NCBI RefSeq assembly: GCF_033473495.1 | Contig: NC_088938.1 | Coordinates: 2,728,001 to 2,792,000, forward strand | Direction: 5' to 3' | Length of the DNA: 64,000 nucleotides | Source: Cercospora beticola | Taxonomy: Eukaryota > Ascomycota > Dothideomycetes > Mycosphaerellales > Mycosphaerellaceae | Part shown: positions 56,638 through 64,000 of the stretch, piece after piece | Numbering within the stretch: the first letter of the stretch is position 1 | Layout of the letters: every line of letters begins with the position of its first letter | Position numbers and translations under genes: made by a program | Notes under the pieces: model-generated | What the model was told of the DNA's origin: nothing | Seen by the model: the letters and a program-made list of their open reading frames with translations, nothing else | Database searches by the model: none

Positions 56638-58226
56638 TCAAGGCGCCTGTTCCTCGTCATCATCACTACTGACCTGCCCGCCCGCCGTTTTCGGTCCTAC
56701 GCCATCCTGTTGCCTCCGACTACTCTGCTGAAAGGAGAACTCAAATGTTCCACTCCTCTTCTCCTTCTTCTCCCCTCCACCGCCGAACTCATTTCCCCAA
56801 TCGAACCCTGCCTTCTCCACAACAAATGGCGTCCCCGGCCTCGCCCCCTCCAGACCCTCAAACCCACTATCAGCCCTCATTAAGCCCGTCCCACCCCTCG
56901 CCCTCGAAAGATCCAACTTCATCCCCATCGCCCTACTTTTCCCTTTCACTTTCTCCTTCCCTTTACCTTGCCACCTGTTCCCATCAACTTTCTCCTCATC
57001 CTCCTCACTCAACTCCCTCTCCACCCTCTCCAACAACAACCGATGTTCCTCCCTCCCCACTTCCATCCCACCACCACCCTCCTCGTCCCCCTCCCCAACC
57101 CCACTACTCACCGGCCCCGGACTCAGCGAAATCATCTCCAACTCCGGCTCTCTCACCCCACCTTTCGCCACACTAACGCTCGTTCTCCGATTAACACCTC
57201 GATACCCCTCAGGACTTGTCAACCTTGTAGCATAATACTTCGCAACAGAAGCACAATTCTTCGCAAAATGTTTCAGAGTCTCGCGATAGGTTTGTTGAGG
57301 GAATTGCGAGATATTGGCTGTAGCATTGCGGCGAAAAGAAGGGTCTGCGAAGTCTCGAATGATGATTCCGGGGTCGGTGGCGGAGGCGGAGCGGAGAGCG
57401 CGGGTGTGGGAGGGGAAGCGGGTCCAGGAGGGGAGGGTCGTGTGGATTGTTGTGCGGCGTCTGTGGTGGTAGGGCGATTGGTAGGTGTTCTGTTCGAGTG
57501 GCTGCGGAAGAGCAGCGCTTGGGTCAGGAGTGATCACGTCTGCAGACTAGGGAGACGTGATAGTGAAGGCGTGATCATCGTGGTCTTGCTGGTGTGGTGG
57601 TATTTCTTCCGAGCTGAGCTCTACCAGTCTCTGCTCTTCGTTCTCTTTCCGCTTGCTTTGGGATCGAAACAAGTCTTTACTCTGCTGATGATCCTTCAAA
57701 GCTCTTGCGAAAAGAAGGCTTGGGTCCTCCGCGACCACACTCAATGATCTCCTCGAGCGGCTGTAGTTTGACGCGGTAGCATAATGGGCTTCAGGACGAA
57801 CGCTGAGGCGTCTTGTTCCGTCTTCATCGGACGTGTCTGGTCTGATGCTCGACTTTCTGCTTGTGCCACAAGCGGGCAGATCATGCTGCTCCTGAATGGC
57901 AAGCGCTTCGGCCATGAGTTTGTTCGCATCTTCGACTGTCAGTGTGGTGCTATGAGATCGATGGGACCGGCCGCTGGTCGATGGCCGACGTGAGGTGGAG
58001 ATCGAGGGACGACTTGCGCCAGGCACTTGAAGGGTATCTTCGGCGCCATCGTTCTGCAATGGTGCGCTTGTAAGTCTGTCAGCGTTGGAAAGCAGAAGTC
58101 ATACCGCATGCTGGTGTTCTTACAAGTAAAGGCTACTACGCGATCGTGCTGACGACTTCTGTGATGCCATCGAGGCTTGATGTGCTGTCCTGGTGGAGCA
58201 TGTCGGCAAACAACCTTGAAAGCCAT
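56638..58226 (-). CDS. hypothetical Ser/Arg/Glu-rich protein (gene model uncertain)
   Basis: Proposed minus-strand exons 58140..58226, 57625..58053 and 56638..57546 (474 aa). The last two are in the same frame with a TAG at 57547..57549 between them, and the part after it has no nearby ATG, so they must be one gene. A 78-bp GT-AG intron (57547..57624), a multiple of three, removes the stop. The first exon (MAFKVVCRHAPPGQH) is the least certain: it uses a GTAGTA donor but a well-placed CTGAC branch site and TTGCAG acceptor. The product is mostly low complexity, with a helical patch TVEDANKLMAEALAIQEQHD and a conserved-looking block around RDFADPSFRRNATANISQFP. Family unknown. Confidence 0.55.
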
Positions 58227-58659
58227 TGAAGAGAGTCGGCGCTACAAAATTGTCGCGAGGCAGGATCGATCACAAGCACAGGAAAGTATCATCATCCATC
58301 AATAGTACAATTTCGGTAGCTACTACCTAGTCTATGACAAACACCATGACAATGCAAATCGTACTTTTTCAGTCACAAGTCGCACGACGCCCTCCCGATC
58401 GTGCGACTATACTCGATGAGCGTTGAGGTCATCGAGCTGTAACTCTATTTCATTCCATCATGAGAAACCATTCCCTTTCTCTGTTGAACTCCTCGCTGAT
58501 AAAGACGTTGAGTAAAATTGGGTATCACTTGTTGAATCGTAGCTGTTGAGCGCTACACCGGCTCAAAGTCCGGCAAACAAAACCATCCCTTCCGTTCCCA
58601 TGTTGATTTTTTTGACGCCAGGAACACCATTCGGGACAGTAGATTATGCAAGTACGCGT
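58227..58659. other. intergenic, no gene seen
   Basis: 433 bp between the 3' end of the methionine synthase gene and the start of the unknown gene. Nothing recognised. Confidence 0.5.
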
Positions 58660-61033
58660 TTACTTGCTGTGCTGAGCACGGAAGTGCTTGGCAGCATTGA
58701 CCATGTTGACAAGAGCAGCCTTGGTTTCCTTCCATTGACGGGTCTTGAGACCGCAGTCTGGGTTGATCCAGAGCTGCTCTGGCTTGAGGTACTGAAGCAT
58801 CTCAGCGATGCGGTCCTTGATCTCTTGCTCGCTTGGCACACGTGGGCTGTGGATGTCGTAGACACCTGGGCCGATGTGGCGTGGGTAGGCCTCGTCAATG
58901 AAGACCTTGAGGAGCTTGGCGTCGGACTTGCTGTTCTCGATGGAGAGGACATCGGCATCGAGAGCGGCGATGGCGTGGAAGAAGTCCTGGAACTCGGAGT
59001 AGCAGAAGTGAGAGTGGATCTGGGTGGAGTCCTCAACACCAGCAGTGGAGAGCTTGAAGCTGTTCACGGCCCAGTCGAGGTACTTCTCACGCTCCACACC
59101 GGAGCGGAGTGGCAGACCCTCACGGAGAGCTGGCTCGTCGACCTGGATGACGTAGACACCGGCAGCCTCGAGGTCAACAACCTCATCGCGGAGAGCGAGA
59201 GCGAGTTGCTGAGCCTGGACAGACTGGTGAACATCGTCACGAGGGAAGGACCATCGGAGGCAAGTGATAGGTCCAGTAAGCATACCCTTCATGGGCTTCT
59301 TGCTGATGCTGGCAGCATACTTGCTCTCCTTGACAGTCATTGGGGCTGGGCGAGAGACATCACCGACAAGGATCGGTGGTCGGACGCAGCGGGAGCCGTA
59401 TGACTGGACCCAAGCGTGGGTGGTGAAGACATATCCGTCGAGTCTCTCACCGAAGTATTGCACCATGTCGTTGCGCTCTGGCTCGCCGTGGACGAAGACA
59501 TCCAGGCCGAGCTCATCTTGGATCTGAACGCACTCTTGAATCTCCTTCTCGATGAACTTCTCGTACTCTTCAGCAGTGATCTCACCCTTGGTGAACTTGT
59601 TACGCTGGATACGGATATCCTTGGTCTGAGGGAAGGAGCCGATGGTGGTGGTTGGGAAGATGGGGAGGTCGAGGTGCTTCTTCTGGGCAGCGTATCGGGT
59701 GTCGAAGCCCGACTTGCGCTCGTAGTCCTCCTTCTTGACAGCTTCGATGCGCTTCTTGACCTCTGGGTTGTTGGTGCGCTTGGAGGTGGCACGGGACTGC
59801 TGGTCCTTGGCGTTGGCCTCGAGCTCAGCACGAACAGAGTCTGGGCCGTTTGTGACAGCCTTGGCGATGATGGCAACTTCGACGGCCTTCTCGCTGGCGA
59901 AAGAGAACCAAGCGCGAACTTCCTCGTCAAGGTTCTTCTCGCTGGCGAGAGTGTGTGGGGTGTGGAGAAGCGAGCTGGATGTGGCAACAATGACACGCTC
60001 CTTGCCGAGCTTCTGGATGGCGGTCTCAACGACCTCAATGGCCTTCTTGAAGTTGGTCTTCCAGATGTTACGGCCGTCAACGACACCAGCAGAGAGGACC
60101 TGCTTTGGGCCGAGGTGCTCAATCACCTGAGAGAGCTGTTCTGGGTGGCGAACGAGGTCGACGTGGAAAGCGTGGGTGCCGGTCAGAGCAGAGTCGATGA
60201 CATCGAAGTTGTGCACAACGTCACCGAAGTAGGTGGCGAGGACGAGTTGTGGGCCCTTGCTGCCCTGGAGAGCGGTGAGCTTCTCGTAGGCTGGCTTAAA
60301 AGCCTGCTTGGTCTTGGCTGGGAGATCGAAGACGAGGACAGGCTCGTCGATCTGGACAGTCTCGGCACCGGCCTCCTTGAGCTGTGTGAGGAGTTGCTCG
60401 TAGACTGGGAGGAGCTTGTCGAGGAGAGTGATTGGGTCAACAGATGAGCCACGGTCAGCTTTGCCGAGGGCGAGGAAAGAGACAGGACCGAGAAGAACTG
60501 GGCGAGTTTGGATGCCAGCCTCCTTGGCCTCGAGGAACTCAGCAACAGGCTTTGGGTTCTCTGCGAGAGTGAAAGTCTGGTTGTCTTGCAGAGTTGGCTT
60601 GACGTAGTGGTAGTTGGAGTCGAACCACTTAACCATCTCGAGAGATGGCACGTCGACGTTGTCCTTCTGGTGGCCACGACCCATGGCGAAGTACTCGTCG
60701 AGCTTGTGCAGCTTGGCGCTGCTGTATCGCTCGGGCACAGCGCCGAACATCTGAATGTGGTCGAGGACATGGTCGTAGTATGCAAAGTCGTTGGATGGGA
60801 TGACGTCCACGCCAGCGTCCTTCTGGATCTTCCAGTGCTCGAGTCTCAGTCTCTTTCCCTCGGCGAGGAGCTCATCACGGGACAGCTTGTCCGCCCAATA
60901 GGCCTCGTTGGCCTTCTTGAGGTCACGCAGACGTCCCATGCGTGGGAAACCGAGCACCTGTTGGGCAATGTCAGAAACACGTCGGTGAGAGAGTCATGGC
61001 GAGGCGAGGGGCACGTACCGATGATTGCACCAT
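58660..61033 (-). CDS. MET6: cobalamin-independent methionine synthase
   Basis: Exons 61019..61033 (only 15 nt, MVQSS) and 58660..60957, 61-bp intron (770 aa, the usual length). The first residues after the intron, VLGFPRMGRLRDLKKA, are the family start. The C-terminal catalytic barrel has the zinc ligands in QIHSHFCYSEF and NPDCGLKTR, and substrate-binding IGSFPQT and VIQVDEPALREGLPL. It transfers the methyl group of 5-methyltetrahydrofolate to homocysteine, giving methionine in the cytosol. Codon choice is strongly biased, with C/G-ending codons, as in highly expressed genes, which explains the long antisense open frames. Proximity to a SAM-using methyltransferase is probably coincidence. 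Confidence 0.97.
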
Positions 61034-62301
61034 GTTGCTGGCGGTTCTGTGATAACAACGAAGGGATGTGAAAATCTGCCGGCTCAGTGCAGGCAGTGAA
61101 GAAGATTTTGTGGTGTAGATGGAGAGAGAGGAAGAGGGATGAGAGAGGAGAGAGAAGAAAGTGAGCAGGCAGCTGGCGTTTTTTCACATTCAGTTGAGAG
61201 CACCCCGCCATCGGACAAGCACGTCAAAGCCATGACCACTCGGCGGCCCACCCGCGAACAATATCAGGGTCGCTGCGCGCAGGAACAGTCCACGTCTGCG
61301 TAGCGCTGCCCTCTGCGGCCACATTGTTGACCAGTGCTCGCTCACCATTGCAGCGCCATATGCTGCTCGCTCACCTTCAGCGTGTTATCGTGCCTCTTGC
61401 ATGATCGCCGCTGCCGCTACAGACCGGGAATCGTGCCGCCAGCAACAGGGTGAAGCAACAACAACTTTCCGACACGGGTTCGCTCGGCGACTTAATCCCA
61501 ATCCACGATCGGCCACCCTACCCTGCGCCACGAGTTTTATTTGCGTGTCGGTGAGCGTAGCCATGACCATACCTGGCTCGATATTCCCTATGCGAAAGGA
61601 CATCTGGACGACGCCACATGGGCGATAACATGGCTCGGCCGCCGGTGTGTAGGAGATGCACAACACAAATGCGATGACTGTAAGCTCCACGGGGAGCTAT
61701 CCAATGATCCTTGTCGCCAAATCTTCAGTGACACGGACTTCTGCAAGTTTTTCCAGCAAGCGATTTTGGCACCATACCGCCAAAACGCGCGTTGAAGCGG
61801 TGTTGTGTGCATACAGACCCTCGTGCTCATCATCAGCAGAGGAGAGGCATTGTTGCCACAGCAATACCATTCTGTTGCTGTTTGTACAATTCGTCAATGG
61901 CGGGGAGCATGTCCAATGGCCCCTCCACTCAACGCCAAGAGCTTTCTTCGAGACCCCACTGCCACTGATGCTCACGGAACATGCAGGGTCTGACACCACG
62001 ACAGCATTTGGCATGAAGTGCAGACAAAAGTTCGATGGTGACGTGCATTACAATTACATGGCCAACCACAGGCTAAGTCTTCCAACTCACTTCCGCGTGC
62101 ATCATCGCACATTCTTCGCCAACTTTGTTCTGTCGCAGCTCGTTTGGCGGCTCGGCAAGCAAGCGGGCTCCAAGAAATTGACCGAAGCATTGCCAACATG
62201 ATACGATTCTCTCTCGCCAGTCAGCTTCATTCTGAGAGACAGAAAGGGCCTCGGGCATCGGAAATATAATCTTGCGAATCGCCCGATTGCGAGATATATC
62301 A
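61034..62301. other. intergenic, no gene seen
   Basis: 1.27 kb upstream of methionine synthase. I looked for the CACGTG methionine-regulon site and did not find it. The 181-codon plus-strand frame at 61656..62201 has no protein-like features. Confidence 0.5.
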
Positions 62302-64000
62302 TCAGCCCTCTACTTCCAAGCTCTCAAAACGACTCCCAATTCCAGCCGCAAATCTATACTCCGAAGCACAACTCTGACCTTCAGCACCGAATCCAACCCC
62401 ATTGCCACATCCCTCCTCACTCCCACTCAAAAAGTCCTGCATCCCCCAAGCAATCCTCTCCGCCCCCAATCTCGCTCCCTCCAAATTCCCCGCTCCAGGG
62501 CCCAATCTCAACGCCGCAAACCTCCCAGTCACAAACAACGGCACTCCCTCTTTCCACATCAAATCATCTGTCAAAGCCGGTAATCCATCATACCCCTCCA
62601 CAGGAAACTCCTCGCACATATTCCTCAACATACCCAACTTCTCGAAATCGGACTGCACGCCCGTAGCAAAATACACGAAATGAATCCTCCTCTTCTCCAA
62701 ATTCTCGACCTTCGGCTCAGTCCCAATCTCCCACCACCCTTCTCCTTCTCCCTCTTCATGAAACTCACTCCTCACAACTTTACACCCCTCATGAACCTCC
62801 ACTTTCCCTTTCTCAACCCAATTCTTCAACACTTTCGCAAACCTCGGCGTAACACTCCCACCTCCTCTCGCCACTTTCACCATTTCACTTCTTTCACGAT
62901 CAGTATCCGCAGACCAGAACGAAGCTTTCTCATGATTCCGGAATTTTCCCATCCAACTGAGATCAACATCGAAAGGTTTGATTTTCAGACACGATCGGGT
63001 GAGATGGAAGACTTTCAGATTCGGTGAAGTGCGGTGATGGTGACGCAGAACGCGATCGATGATTTGTACGCTTGTGAGACCACCACCAACGACGAGGACG
63101 TTGGTCTCTTCTGATGTCTTCCTCAATCGATGCAGACGGGACTGGAGAATGGCGTCGCCATTGGGATGGAAAGCGTGGCAAGTCTTGGGTGGGAAAGCGC
63201 CATTCGGTCGCTGTGGGAAAGGTGCTGGGACTGTTGGTGTGTTCCCGGCTCCGATGGCGAGGACGGCGGTGCGGGTGTAGTATGTTTGTCCCTCTGATGT
63301 TGCGATTGTGAAGATTTTCTCATCGGGAGATATATGTTTGACATAGTCGTATTGGATGTTTGTTGCTGTGGCTTTCTGAATGAGTTCGGGTGATAAGAGG
63401 TCGTAGCGCGTGGCGATGGACGTGCAGTAGGACGTAAACAGGTCGGCGGGTGGGGTGAAGTAATCTTTCCGGTCGCGCTCATCGATTGTTATGCTGGCTC
63501 TGGCTCTGCGTGATCCTCGTCAGCTATTCTCACATCTATCAACACTATATTTGAGAAGGCGATTCATTGCGCACTGTTCTCCCGGTTTCCGATTATTCCT
63601 CCGCTTCTTCATCTGATGTTTACTCAGCTCTTTGCCGACACAGCCTGCAATTTCAATGCATTCGTCCTCTCGTCCGGCGGCATGAGCATAAGCTAGCAGT
63701 CCCTATTACGCACTATCAGCATGCGAAGCCTTGGATCATAACAAGACGAAGTGCTCAGTACATCTCGATCCCTCGGATCCGGATGAAAAAACATCGGACT
63801 CCTCAAATGACTAATCTCAAGCAACTTGAATAACCTCTCCCACTTCGCCATCCAGGTATCACCAGAGTTATCCAGAACGAGCATCGATGGATGGGAATTG
63901 GAACCTCGCAAGGAAGGTTCATTTCTTAATCGATCATTTCCCAAAGGTCTAACTTTTCCCGTCTTAGAATTCTTAATCGTAGCTTGTCCAGCATGCTTCC
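62302..64000 (-). CDS. flavin-dependent monooxygenase-like protein (5' partial)
   Basis: Minus-strand exons 63762..>64000, 63575..63702 and 62302..63505, introns 59 and 69 bp. The joins are supported by family sequence: HLRSPMFFHPDPRDRD-GLLAYAHAAGRE, then KPGEQ-ARASITIDERDRKDYF. The NADPH-binding motif is VLVVGGGLTSVQ, and VLAIGAGNTPTVP and VYFATGVQSDF are typical of this two-dinucleotide-binding family, related to ornithine/lysine N-hydroxylases. The N-terminal FAD-binding GxGxxG is beyond the window edge. The frame of the last exon is open upstream of a TTG at 63126, so a start there is wrong. Substrate unknown. Confidence 0.82.

Noticed and set aside
59416..60447. 343-codon open frame antisense to methionine synthase
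   Set aside because: Leu/Val/Glu-rich shadow caused by strong codon bias of the real gene.
10990..61033. Functional link between MetRS, methionine synthase and the SAM-using methyltransferase
   Set aside because: Both methionine genes are housekeeping genes on opposite sides of the cluster and 46 kb apart; proximity alone is not evidence.

Overview
The window looks like nuclear DNA of a filamentous ascomycete (Pezizomycotina, probably Dothideomycetes). Genes have short GT-AG introns of roughly 50-100 bp with CTGAC/CTAAC-like branch sites. The families present are fungal: Zn2Cys6-type regulator, CFEM/Pth11-like receptor, non-reducing polyketide synthase (NR-PKS), adenylation-thiolation-reductase (A-T-R) enzyme, DHA14-type MFS pump. 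Base composition is fairly even, with no AT-rich, RIP-like blocks. The class assignment is an inference from gene families; no marker gene settles it.

Left part (1-18.3 kb) is ordinary gene space: the C-terminal half of a fungal transcription factor, a secreted leucine-rich-repeat protein, an Ap4A phosphorylase-type HIT enzyme, a Ctr copper transporter divergent from a ferric/cupric reductase (their shared promoter carries three identical CTTGCTCA boxes), a coiled-coil protein with 33-bp repeats and a frame break, cytosolic methionyl-tRNA synthetase, a BTB protein broken at an (AG)5 run, and two small unknown genes.

From 18.3 to 32.7 kb I find no convincing gene. This stretch holds decayed repeats: a 25-bp tandem array, a ~240-bp diverged tandem array, and two pairs of diverged duplicated blocks.

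From 32.7 to 56.0 kb lies a probable aromatic polyketide gene cluster: a stand-alone A-T-R carboxylic acid reductase, an aldo-keto reductase, a CFEM receptor-like membrane protein, an F-box gene with an internal stop, a P450 with an unusual haem loop, a SAT-KS-AT-PT-ACP-TE NR-PKS (2068 aa, four exons), an O-methyltransferase divergent from it, and an MFS exporter. A working reading is: the PKS builds and its TE releases an aryl carboxylic acid; the A-T-R enzyme reduces it to an aldehyde; the aldo-keto reductase may take it to the alcohol; P450 and methyltransferase decorate it; the MFS pump exports it. Palindromic TCG-N6-CGA sites occur upstream of PKS/OMT (two), MFS (one) and AKR (one) and may mark a shared regulator.

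Right part (56.6-64 kb) returns to housekeeping-type genes: an unknown low-complexity protein, cobalamin-independent methionine synthase (MET6) with a 15-nt first exon, and a flavin-dependent monooxygenase-like gene running off the right edge. All intron positions given are read by eye from frame, splice consensus and family conservation; none is supported by transcript data.
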